NCBI RefSeq assembly: GCF_030369635.1
Contig: NZ_CP128474.1
Coordinates: 2,294,001-2,358,000 of the forward strand
DNA length: 64,000 bases
Direction of reading: 5' to 3'
Source of the DNA: Microbacterium arborescens
Lineage (GTDB): Bacteria > Actinomycetota > Actinomycetes > Actinomycetales > Microbacteriaceae
The translations under genes were made by a program, and so were the position numbers. Below the pieces are notes generated by a model. It had not been told where the DNA came from, did no database searches, and saw nothing but the letters and a program-made list of their open reading frames with translations. Every line of letters begins with the position of its first letter. Position 1 is the stretch's first letter. Of the stretch, positions 1-6,660 are shown one piece after another.

Positions 1-595
1 CAATCGCTAGCAGCTCGGCGGACATCCCGGGGACACCGCCCACGGGTCGGGCTCGGGCGACGAGGCGACGGGTCCACAGGTGCGCTGTCGCCATCAGCAG
101 CGCGCCGACGACGAGGCACGTCGCGCCGACGGGATGGCGCACCGTGGCGACGACGTCGAAGCCGAGCAGGAGGGCGAGCCCGACAGCGACGAGCGGCAAC
201 CATCCCACGAGGCGCGCCGTGGCTGTGGGCTCGGCGAGCGCGACGCGAATGTCATCACGGGCCTGCTCGGCGTCGCGCAGCGCCTCGGCCATCCCTCGCA
301 GCGTGCGCGCAAGCGGCGCTCCCACGGTCGTCGCGACATGCCAGGCAGTGGCGACCTCTCGCCAGGCTCCGGGTTCGGCAGCAATGGCACCGGTGAGCGG
401 TTCACCCGCCCGACGTCGCTCGTCCACGCGGCGAGGTGCCGAGTCGCCCGACGCCGCCAGATGTTCCCAAGCCCTGTCGGGCGCGATACCGGCTTCGAGC
501 AGCACAGCGAGACGGTGCAGGGCCGGGGCAACACCGGCCACCGCCGCGGCATCCGCTTCAGCCGCGGAATGGGCCCGCCGCCACCGCCGCTTCAC
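1..595 (-). CDS. TadB-like pilus assembly membrane protein (partial)
   Basis: Probable inner-membrane platform subunit (type II secretion F / TadB family) of a Tad-type pilus. It reads without a stop for 198 codons and runs off the left edge, so the C-terminus is missing. The start is a GTG at 595 whose GTGA overlaps the tadA stop codon by 4 bp. Residues 1-125 are a soluble, Ala/Arg-rich helical region; hydrophobic helices follow at about 130-150 (WLPLVAVGLALLLGF) and 156-174 (GATCLVVGALLMATAHL). The family call rests on membrane topology and the position directly after tadA rather than on a diagnostic motif, so another T2SSF member such as TadC is possible. Confidence 0.75.
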   Translation of the reverse strand, partial: MKRRWRRAHSAAEADAAAVAGVAPALHRLAVLLEAGIAPDRAWEHLAASGDSAPRRVDERRRAGEPLTGAIAAEPGAWREVATAWHVATTVGAPLARTLRGMAEALRDAEQARDDIRVALAEPTATARLVGWLPLVAVGLALLLGFDVVATVRHPVGATCLVVGALLMATAHLWTRRLVARARPVGGVPGMSAELLAI

Positions 596-1608
596 GCCCG
601 CTCCTCGATCCCGAGTCTTCCGCCTCGAAGGACCGGCCGGGCGATCCCCGTGACGCGTCGCGCGCCGTCGACATGACCGACATGGATGATCGCGCCAATC
701 GCGCTCACCACCTGTCGGGCGACGCCGTGATCGTCGAGCCCCGCCAGCGCACCGAGCGCCTCGAGCCGGGCCGGGACGTCAGCGAGACCGCTCGCGTGCA
801 CCGTCCCCGCTCCGCCGTGATGGCCCGTGTTGAGGGCGGTCAGCAACTCGCGGACCTCTTCACCGCGGCACTCGCCCACCACGAGCCGATCGGGTCGCAT
901 GCGGAGCGCCTCCCGCACCAGCCGAGCGAGCGGCACGGCCCCGGCGCCCTCGAGATTGGGTTGGCGCGCCTCGAGCCGGACATGGTGCGGATGGTCGAGC
1001 CGCAGCTCGGCGACATCCTCGATCGTCACGATCCGTTCGGTCGGCCTCGCGGCTGACAGCAACGCCGCGAGAAGCGTCGTCTTCCCGGCGCCCGTCGCCC
1101 CCGTGACGAGGAGATTGGTCCGATCCGCGACGAGTCGGCGGAGGTCCTCGGCGACCGTGGCGTCGAACATCCCGCGTTGCTCGAGTTCGGCCAGGCTCAG
1201 TTGCTCGACCGCCGGAAGCCGAATCGAGATCGCGGAGCCTTCGCAGGCCACCGGCGCCAGCACCGCGTGCACTCGGATACCGCCGGCCCACCGCACGTCG
1301 GCACAGGGAGTCGCATCGTCGAGATGACGTCCGCCGAGGGCGATCAACGCCACGGCGAGCGCACGCACCTCCGCCTCGTTCGGGCGCCACCCTTCAACGG
1401 CCTCGGCGCCGCCACCACGGTCGACGAAGACACCGCGTTCGCCGTTGACGAAGACATCCGTCGCATCCGGGTCGAGCAGATGCTCACGCAACGGATCGAA
1501 CGCCGCGTCGGCGGGAAGCTGGCGCCGTGGTTTCGCTGGCGATGTCGGTTCGCGCCGTGCGGCGACAACGGAGCCCGAGCGCGGTGCGACGACGAATGTT
1601 GATGCCAT
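592..1608 (-). CDS. tadA: TadA/CpaF-family secretion ATPase
   Basis: Hexameric cytoplasmic ATPase that powers Tad/Flp pilus assembly. The 338-residue protein has the GspE/CpaF core: an N-terminal VFVNGERGVFVDRGG segment (about 52-66), Walker A GATGAGKTT at 170-178, an Asp box near VTIEDVAEL (194-202), Walker B RLVVGE at 241-246 and a His box TGHHGGAGTVHA at 261-272. It is shorter than many CpaF proteins because the N-terminal three-helix extension is brief, as in other actinobacterial TadA ATPases. tadB follows with a GTGA overlap. A TAATGT box at 1615-1620 lies 6 nt before the ATG with no Shine-Dalgarno sequence, so a leaderless mRNA is likely. An upstream cpaE/ssd gene is not present in this window. 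Confidence 0.92.
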   Translation of the reverse strand: MASTFVVAPRSGSVVAARREPTSPAKPRRQLPADAAFDPLREHLLDPDATDVFVNGERGVFVDRGGGAEAVEGWRPNEAEVRALAVALIALGGRHLDDATPCADVRWAGGIRVHAVLAPVACEGSAISIRLPAVEQLSLAELEQRGMFDATVAEDLRRLVADRTNLLVTGATGAGKTTLLAALLSAARPTERIVTIEDVAELRLDHPHHVRLEARQPNLEGAGAVPLARLVREALRMRPDRLVVGECRGEEVRELLTALNTGHHGGAGTVHASGLADVPARLEALGALAGLDDHGVARQVVSAIGAIIHVGHVDGARRVTGIARPVLRGGRLGIEERA

Positions 1609-1745
1609 GCCCCGACATTAGGAACGGTCAGAACCGTCAGCCGACCCACGTACCCGAACAGGGGACAGCTCAGATCGGTGCCGCGCTGGGGAGAAGTCTC
1701 GACGAGGAACCCGTCGCCTTCCGTGCGAGTGAGTCGCTCCCCCGA

Positions 1746-1858
1746 GGAAAAGAAGAAGGACGGCACCCCACATTGGGGGATAGGGGTGCCGTCCACGCAA
1801 CGTCCCGCCGCTTGGGGGGTAGGTCGGGCCGTCACGGGCGCGATCGATGTCGCAGCCG
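1746..1858 (-). ncRNA. 6C-type small RNA (candidate)
   Basis: On the minus strand two hairpins with C-rich loops are followed by a T-rich tail, the defining architecture of the actinobacterial 6C RNA family. Hairpin 1 (1801-1831) is a CGGCCCG/CGGGACG stem with one mismatch, carrying a loop containing ACCTACCCCCCAAG. Hairpin 2 (1758-1794) has perfect 12-bp arms GGACGGCACCCC/GGGGTGCCGTCC and the loop TATCCCCCAATGT, and runs into TTCTTCTTTT, so it also serves as an intrinsic terminator. The two loops share CCTAYCCCCCAA. A promoter lies just upstream (1865-1894). Known 6C RNAs are about 90-110 nt, matching this length. The 5' end is estimated from the promoter. Confidence 0.72.
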
Positions 1859-1864
1859 TCGATC

Positions 1865-1894
1865 AGCTTATCTCCCGAACCCGATGCGACCCAA
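1865..1894 (-). promoter_or_regulatory. Promoter of the 6C-like RNA
   Basis: Reading the minus strand, TTGGGT (1894-1889) and TAAGCT (1870-1865) are separated by 18 bp, giving a plausible sigma-A-type promoter whose start would fall near 1858, just before the first hairpin of the RNA. Confidence 0.45.
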
Positions 1895-1901
1895 TCAGGC
1901 G

Positions 1902-1917
1902 ACGCCATGCATGGCGT
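1902..1917. promoter_or_regulatory. 16-bp perfect palindrome upstream of acs
   Basis: ACGCCATGCATGGCGT is a perfect inverted repeat with no loop, typical of a dimeric regulator operator rather than a terminator. It lies about 50 bp upstream of the proposed acs -10 and immediately upstream of the 6C-like RNA promoter, so it could control either. The regulator is unknown. Confidence 0.4.
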
Positions 1918-1965
1918 GACACGACCACCCACTATCGGCGGTAGTCTCCTGATCTCGTCGCGGTC

Positions 1966-1971
1966 TAGATT
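1966..1971 (+). promoter_or_regulatory. Probable acs -10 element
   Basis: TAGATT fits the actinobacterial TAnnnT -10 consensus and would give a leader of about 44 nt before the acs ATG at 2022. No good -35 hexamer is visible. Together with the 6C-like RNA and the palindrome this accounts for what I can see in the 413-bp gap 1609-2021. Confidence 0.4.
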
Positions 1972-2021
1972 GACCGCACGCCGCCGTGCGCGGCGCCATC
2001 GACCGCGAAGGAGCGTGCCGT

Positions 2022-3986
2022 ATGAGCAGCCAGATCGACCACCTGCTGACCGAGACCCGGCGTTTCGCGCCGTCGCCCGAGTTCGCCGCATCCGCCGTCG
2101 GCACCGCGGAGCTCTACGAGCGCGCCGCAGCGGACCGCGAGGGATTCTGGGCCGACCAGGCGCGGCAGCTGCACTGGCACAAGCCCTTCACCCAGGTGCT
2201 CGACTGGTCGAATCCCCCGTTCGCCGAGTGGTTCGCCGACGGTGAGCTGAACGTCGCGTACAACTGCCTCGACCGTCACGTCGAGGCGGGCCTCGGCGAC
2301 CGCGTCGCGCTGCTGTGGGAGGGCGAGCCGGGCGATGACCGCGCCGTGACCTACGGCGAGCTCACCGACGAGGTCAAGCGCCTGGCCAACGTCCTCACCG
2401 AGCTCGGAATCGAACAGGGCGACCGCGTCGCCATCTACATGCCGATGATCCCCGAGGCCGTCGCCGCGATGCTCGCCGTCGCCCGGGTCGGCGCGGTGCA
2501 CTCGGTCGTGTTCGGCGGGTTCTCCGCCGACAGCCTCCGCACCCGCATCGACGACGCCGGGGCCAAGCTCGTCATCACCGCCGACGGCGGCTACCGCAAA
2601 GGCAAGGTCTCGCCGCTCAAGCCGGCCGTCGACCAGGCGCTGTCCGACCGGGGCGCCGGTCCGCAGCTCACCGTCGAGCACGTCATCGTGGTGCGCCGCG
2701 GCGGCAACGACATCGAGTGGAACGACGGGCGCGACCTGTGGTGGCACGACGTCGTGCCCGCGGCATCCCCCGATCACGAGGCGCAGGCGTTCCCCGCCGA
2801 GAACCCGCTGTTCATCCTGTACACCTCGGGTACGACGGGAAAGCCGAAGGGCATCCTGCACACCTCCGGCGGCTACCTCACGCAGGCCGCGTTCACCAAC
2901 CGCGTCGTCCACGACCTGCACGCCGAGACCGACGTCTACTGGTGCACCGCCGACATCGGGTGGGTCACCGGGCACAGCTACGTCACGTACGGCCCGCTCG
3001 CGAACGGCGCGACCCAGGTGCTGTACGAGGGAACCCCCGACACCCCTCACTCCGGACGCTCGTGGGAGATCATCCAGAAGTACGGGGTGACGATCTACTA
3101 CACCGCCCCCACCGCGATCCGCTCGTTCATGAAGGTCGGCCGTCAGGTCCCGGCGCAGTACGACCTGTCGAGCATCCGCCTGCTCGGATCGGTGGGCGAG
3201 CCCATCAACCCCGAGGCGTGGATGTGGTACCGCAAGGTCATCGGCGGCAAGAAGGCACCGATCGTCGACACGTGGTGGCAGACCGAGACCGGCGCGATCA
3301 TGATCTCGGCGCTGCCGGGCGTCACCGAGACCAAGCCCGGATCGGCCCAGGTCGCGCTCCCCGGCATCTCGATCGACGTCGTCGACGAAGAGGGCAAACG
3401 GGTCGGCGAGGGCAACGGCGGACTCCTGGTCATCACCGAGCCGTGGCCGAGCATGCTGCGCGGCATCTGGGGCGACCCCGACCGGTTCGTCGAGACCTAC
3501 TGGGAGAAGTTCCAGAAGCAGGGCTACTACTTCGCCGGCGACGGCGCGCGGCTCGACGACGACGGCGACATCTGGCTCATGGGACGCGTCGACGACGTCA
3601 TGAACGTCTCGGGCCATCGCCTGTCGACGACCGAGATCGAGTCCGCGCTCGTCGCGCACGAGTCGACGGCCGAGGCGGCCGTGGTCGGCGCCTCCGACGA
3701 GACCACGGGACAGGCCGTGGTGGCGTTCGTCATCATCAAGCAGAGCTACCTCGACGCGCACTCCCCCGACGGCCTCGCGACCTCGCTCCGGCAGTGGGTC
3801 GGCGAGCAGATCGGACCTATCGCACGGCCCCGCGACGTCTACATCGTCGGCGAGCTGCCGAAGACCCGATCCGGCAAGATCATGCGACGCCTGCTGCGGG
3901 ATGTCGCCGAGGGTCGCGAGGTCGGTGACACGACGACACTCGCCGACACCGCGGTCATGTCGGTCATCAGCGCTCAGCTGAAGTAG
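2022..3986 (+). CDS. acs: Acetyl-CoA synthetase (AMP-forming)
   Basis: Activates acetate to acetyl-CoA through acetyl-AMP in the cytoplasm. The 654-residue protein is the usual family length. It shows the P-loop YTSGTTGKPKG at 267-277, the WWQTETG adenylate motif, the hinge region GRVDDVMNVSGHRLST, and a C-terminal TRSGKIMRR in which K619 is the lysine acetylated to silence the enzyme in other bacteria. The start is set by AAGGAG at 2008-2013, 8 nt before the ATG; an in-frame ATG 36 bp upstream lacks a ribosome binding site. It stands alone, with a 6C-like RNA and a palindrome upstream and a strong hairpin downstream. An acetate-transporter-like gene lies far away at 59607. Confidence 0.96.
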   Translation: MSSQIDHLLTETRRFAPSPEFAASAVGTAELYERAAADREGFWADQARQLHWHKPFTQVLDWSNPPFAEWFADGELNVAYNCLDRHVEAGLGDRVALLWEGEPGDDRAVTYGELTDEVKRLANVLTELGIEQGDRVAIYMPMIPEAVAAMLAVARVGAVHSVVFGGFSADSLRTRIDDAGAKLVITADGGYRKGKVSPLKPAVDQALSDRGAGPQLTVEHVIVVRRGGNDIEWNDGRDLWWHDVVPAASPDHEAQAFPAENPLFILYTSGTTGKPKGILHTSGGYLTQAAFTNRVVHDLHAETDVYWCTADIGWVTGHSYVTYGPLANGATQVLYEGTPDTPHSGRSWEIIQKYGVTIYYTAPTAIRSFMKVGRQVPAQYDLSSIRLLGSVGEPINPEAWMWYRKVIGGKKAPIVDTWWQTETGAIMISALPGVTETKPGSAQVALPGISIDVVDEEGKRVGEGNGGLLVITEPWPSMLRGIWGDPDRFVETYWEKFQKQGYYFAGDGARLDDDGDIWLMGRVDDVMNVSGHRLSTTEIESALVAHESTAEAAVVGASDETTGQAVVAFVIIKQSYLDAHSPDGLATSLRQWVGEQIGPIARPRDVYIVGELPKTRSGKIMRRLLRDVAEGREVGDTTTLADTAVMSVISAQLK

Positions 3987-3992
3987 CCCGCA

Positions 3993-4022
3993 GCCTCGCG
4001 CCGCCCCACGGCGGCGCGAGGC
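3993..4022. terminator. Bidirectional hairpin terminator
   Basis: Perfect 13-bp arms GCCTCGCGCCGCC / GGCGGCGCGAGGC with a CCAC loop, placed exactly between convergent acs and the antiporter gene. There is no clear T tract on either side. Confidence 0.7.
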
Positions 4023-4025
4023 GCG

Positions 4026-5765
4026 TCACTCGGCGTCGCGATCGAGGCCGCGAGCCCGGATCTCCTCGATGTCGAGGTCGGCGAGGATGCGGCGTGCCAC
4101 CAGATCGTCGATCGTGCCGTCGCGCCGCAGGCGCAGCAGCACCTCGCGCTTGCGATCGAGCATCGCCAGTCGGAGCCGCGTCGCCTCCTTGTGCCGGATG
4201 AGCGGCGAGCGCTGCGTGAGGTCGATGTCGTCGCTGACGGCGAGCATCTCCAGCTGCGGCGCGGGCCGGTGCCCGTCGCCATCGACCGGCCCGGGCGGCA
4301 CGGGGCCCATGCGCGAGGCATCCTCGTCATCCGGCTCGCCGTCGATATCGGCATCGGCGTCGCGTTCCTCGGCGGCTCGCAGCCGCGCGACGGCCCGCGC
4401 GTTCGCCAGCTCGAGGCGCTCGTACCCCTCATGGCGCGCACGGTCGCGCACGCGGTCGCTGACCCCGTGCTCGGCGGCGAGATCGTCGAGGGCCGCCAGG
4501 GCGGCACCGGAGATCGCCCGCTGGGCGAGCTCGTACTCCTCGATCGCCGCGTCGTCGGCGGGCAGCTTCGCCCAGCGGATGACGGCGGGAAGCAGCGGCC
4601 CCTGCACGAGCAGGGTGAGCACGATGACCCCCGCGGTGACGAACACGATCGAGTCGCGCCCTTCGACCGGTTCACCCGATGCTGTCGTGATCGGCACCGA
4701 GAGGGCGATCGCGAGTGACACCGCGCCGCGGAACCCCGACACGGTGCTCACGACCCGTGAGCGATGACGGAGCGATCGGCTCGACCCGGCCGCCGGCCGC
4801 GAGAAGGGCGAGAACAGCCACTGGAAGAGGTAGCGGACGACGAACAGGGCGATCCACGCCGCAACGGTGACGAGGAGCAGGATGCCGATCTCCGACGGCG
4901 AGATCTCATGCAGCACCAGCTGCACCTCGAGCCCGATCAGCACGAACAGCGCGCCGTTGAGCAGGTACACCCCGAACGGCCACGTGGCATCGGCTGCGCG
5001 GCGCGACATGGCGGTCGTGATGCGCGGCGACACCCAGGCGACGATGAGCCCCGCGAAGACGACGGCGAGGACGCCCGATGCCTCGAGCAGCTCGGCGACG
5101 AGGAAAGCGACGAAGGGGACGAGCAGCAGCGTCAGGTTGATCGTCAGGGTCGACTGCATCCGTCGCAGCGCGAGGAACGCGAGAGCGGCGACGGCGATGC
5201 CCGCCGCTGCCCCGCCGAGGTACGACAGCAGCACCATCCCCGTGATGGAGAGGGCACTGACCTGGTCGCCGAGCAGAAGCGAGACGGCGATGGCGTACAG
5301 CACGAGAGCCGTGCCGTCGTTGGTCAGGCTCTCGGCCTTGAGCTTCATGAACGTGCGGGGCGGGAGCAGTCGTCCGAGGGCGGCCACAGCGGTGGCATCA
5401 GGCGGGGCGACCGCGGCGCCGAGCACCAGCGCGGCCTCCCACGGCACGCCCAGCCACGTCGCGACCGCCGCGACGGCGAACGCCGAGGCGACGACGAGCA
5501 GAGTGCTCATCGGCACGATGTACCGGAGCGACCGGCGCACCGAGCGCAGCGACGTCGTCCAGGCCTCGCGGAACAGCAGCACCGGGAGGAAGAGCAGCAG
5601 CACCGTCTCGGGAGGCAGTTCGATCGTCCGCAGCTCGGGCACGAAGCCGAGCAGCAGCCCGATCACGAGCAGCACCAGCGGAGTGGCCACGCGCAACCGC
5701 GGAGCCAGAACGGTTCCGACCAGAAGGGCGATGCCCAGCAGAACCGTGACCTCGAGTCCCTGCAT
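4026..5765 (-). CDS. CPA1-family cation/proton antiporter
   Basis: Integral membrane Na+(K+)/H+ antiporter of the CPA1 (NhaP) type, for pH and sodium homeostasis. The 579 residues contain about 12 transmembrane segments from the N-terminus to about residue 410, followed by a charged cytoplasmic tail. Family motifs are AAVAPPDATAVAALG (residues 117-131) and LKAESLTNDGTALVLY (142-157), where N149-D150 form the ion-binding ND pair. The ATG at 5765 was chosen because the protein then begins directly with the first membrane helix; a further ATG 51 bp upstream would add a hydrophilic leader. Ion specificity cannot be read from the sequence. Confidence 0.88.
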   Translation of the reverse strand: MQGLEVTVLLGIALLVGTVLAPRLRVATPLVLLVIGLLLGFVPELRTIELPPETVLLLFLPVLLFREAWTTSLRSVRRSLRYIVPMSTLLVVASAFAVAAVATWLGVPWEAALVLGAAVAPPDATAVAALGRLLPPRTFMKLKAESLTNDGTALVLYAIAVSLLLGDQVSALSITGMVLLSYLGGAAAGIAVAALAFLALRRMQSTLTINLTLLLVPFVAFLVAELLEASGVLAVVFAGLIVAWVSPRITTAMSRRAADATWPFGVYLLNGALFVLIGLEVQLVLHEISPSEIGILLLVTVAAWIALFVVRYLFQWLFSPFSRPAAGSSRSLRHRSRVVSTVSGFRGAVSLAIALSVPITTASGEPVEGRDSIVFVTAGVIVLTLLVQGPLLPAVIRWAKLPADDAAIEEYELAQRAISGAALAALDDLAAEHGVSDRVRDRARHEGYERLELANARAVARLRAAEERDADADIDGEPDDEDASRMGPVPPGPVDGDGHRPAPQLEMLAVSDDIDLTQRSPLIRHKEATRLRLAMLDRKREVLLRLRRDGTIDDLVARRILADLDIEEIRARGLDRDAE

Positions 5766-5783
5766 CCCTACCGCCTTTCCGCG

Positions 5784-5816
5784 TGGTCCACACCAGAGCG
5801 TAGGGCCGCGGACCAC
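5784..5816 (-). promoter_or_regulatory. Antiporter promoter with flanking inverted repeat
   Basis: A TACGCT -10 candidate (5797-5802, minus strand) sits between the 7-bp arms GTGGTCC (5784-5790) and GGACCAC (5810-5816). This geometry would suit a repressor or activator, but the arms are short. Confidence 0.3.
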
Positions 5817-5867
5817 CCCACGGGCGGTGTTTCACCCTCGGTTCGCGATGGGCGGAGCGCCCGAGGA

Positions 5868-6335
5868 TCAGACGAGCGCGAAGACGACCTCGACCTCGAC
5901 GGGCGAATCAAGCGGCAGCACGGGAACGCCGACCGCCGACCTCGCGTGACGTCCGGCGTCGCCGAAGATCTCGCCGAGCGCTTCGCTCGCGCCGTTGATG
6001 ACGCCGGGCTGTCCCGTGAACTCCGGAACGGATGCCACGAAGCCGGTCACCTTGACGACCCGAGCGAGGTTGTCGACACCGCCAGCCACGTCCGCCGCGG
6101 CGGCGATGGCGTTGAGCGCGCACTGACGAGCGAGCTGCTTGGCGGTGTCGGCCGTGACGAGCCCCTCGCTCACGCCCACCTTGCCGGTCGCGGGAAGCGA
6201 ACCGTCGATCATGGGCAGCTGCCCCGAGGTGTAGACGAGTCCGTCGTGCTCGGTCGCCGGGATGTAGGCCGCGACCGGCGGGACGACCGGAGGAAGCTGG
6301 ATGCCGAGTTCGGCCAGGCGTGCCGAGACGCTCAT
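5868..6335 (-). CDS. RidA-family protein (YjgF/YER057c/UK114)
   Basis: Predicted reactive enamine/imine deaminase or a related RidA-fold protein. The 155-residue protein begins MSVSARLAELGIQLPP and is of the longer type often annotated as endoribonuclease L-PSP. Recognisable segments are HDGLVYTSGQLPM, LNAIAAAADVAGGVDNLARVV and the C-terminal LPLDSPVEVEVVFALV. The equivalent of the catalytic Arg of archetypal RidA (usually in a PxRxxxxV context) is not obvious; the corresponding region reads ARSAVGVPVLPLDS, so the substrate may differ. It overlaps the upstream small gene by ATGA and is probably translationally coupled to it. Confidence 0.85.
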   Translation of the reverse strand: MSVSARLAELGIQLPPVVPPVAAYIPATEHDGLVYTSGQLPMIDGSLPATGKVGVSEGLVTADTAKQLARQCALNAIAAAADVAGGVDNLARVVKVTGFVASVPEFTGQPGVINGASEALGEIFGDAGRHARSAVGVPVLPLDSPVEVEVVFALV

Positions 6336-6553
6336 GCGCCCGTCCCCTCGAACTGCTGGGCCGCTTGATGGGCGGCACCGAGACCGGCGTTGGCCGCTCC
6401 CCCACCGACGGGCCGCTTGAAGTACGCCACGAGCCCGCCCTCGGGGCCGGGAACGACCTGCACGAGCTCCCAGCCCTGCTTGCCCCAGTTGTTCAGGATC
6501 GCCGCCGTGTTGTGGATCAGCAGGGGCGTCGTGAGGTACTCCCACGTCGTCAT
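6332..6553 (-). CDS. Small DUF4177-like protein
   Basis: A 73-residue protein of unknown function beginning MTTWEYLTTPLL. The pattern WEYxxxP...LNxWGxxGWELVQVV...GxVAYFKRP resembles DUF4177 proteins. It has no signal peptide or membrane segment. The start is chosen at 6553 because the DUF4177-type core begins immediately there; an upstream in-frame ATG would add 17 polar residues. It is followed by the RidA gene with a 4-bp ATGA overlap and lies divergent to the PBP gene across a 107-bp gap. Confidence 0.75.
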   Translation of the reverse strand: MTTWEYLTTPLLIHNTAAILNNWGKQGWELVQVVPGPEGGLVAYFKRPVGGGAANAGLGAAHQAAQQFEGTGA

Positions 6554-6648
6554 CGGGGCTCCGTTCTGTGGCTGTCGCTCGCGCGCCGACATGCGCGGAG
6601 GCACGCGCGCAAGGGGTGGTCCTGAGGCGGATGCCCAGGTATCTCGCT

Positions 6649-6654
6649 TACGAT
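6649..6654 (+). promoter_or_regulatory. -10 element of a probable leaderless PBP transcript
   Basis: TACGAT ends 6 nt before the ATG at 6661 and no Shine-Dalgarno sequence is present, so transcription probably starts at or next to the start codon. Confidence 0.45.
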
Positions 6655-6660
6655 CACCCT

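Noticed and set aside
1746..1794. Transcription attenuator in the leader of the tad operon
   Set aside because: tadA has its own leaderless-type promoter downstream at 1615-1620, and the upstream hairpin 1 with a C-run loop fits a free-standing 6C RNA better.
1618..2091. Small protein gene on the minus strand between tadA and acs
   Set aside because: The translation is Arg-rich and lacks a ribosome binding site; the region is better explained by the 6C-like RNA and promoters.
1965..3761. Nearly 600-codon open frame antisense to acs
   Set aside because: GC-rich shadow frame: no ribosome binding site, low-complexity Asp/Gly/Arg-rich translation, no family motif, and fully covered by the well-supported acs gene.
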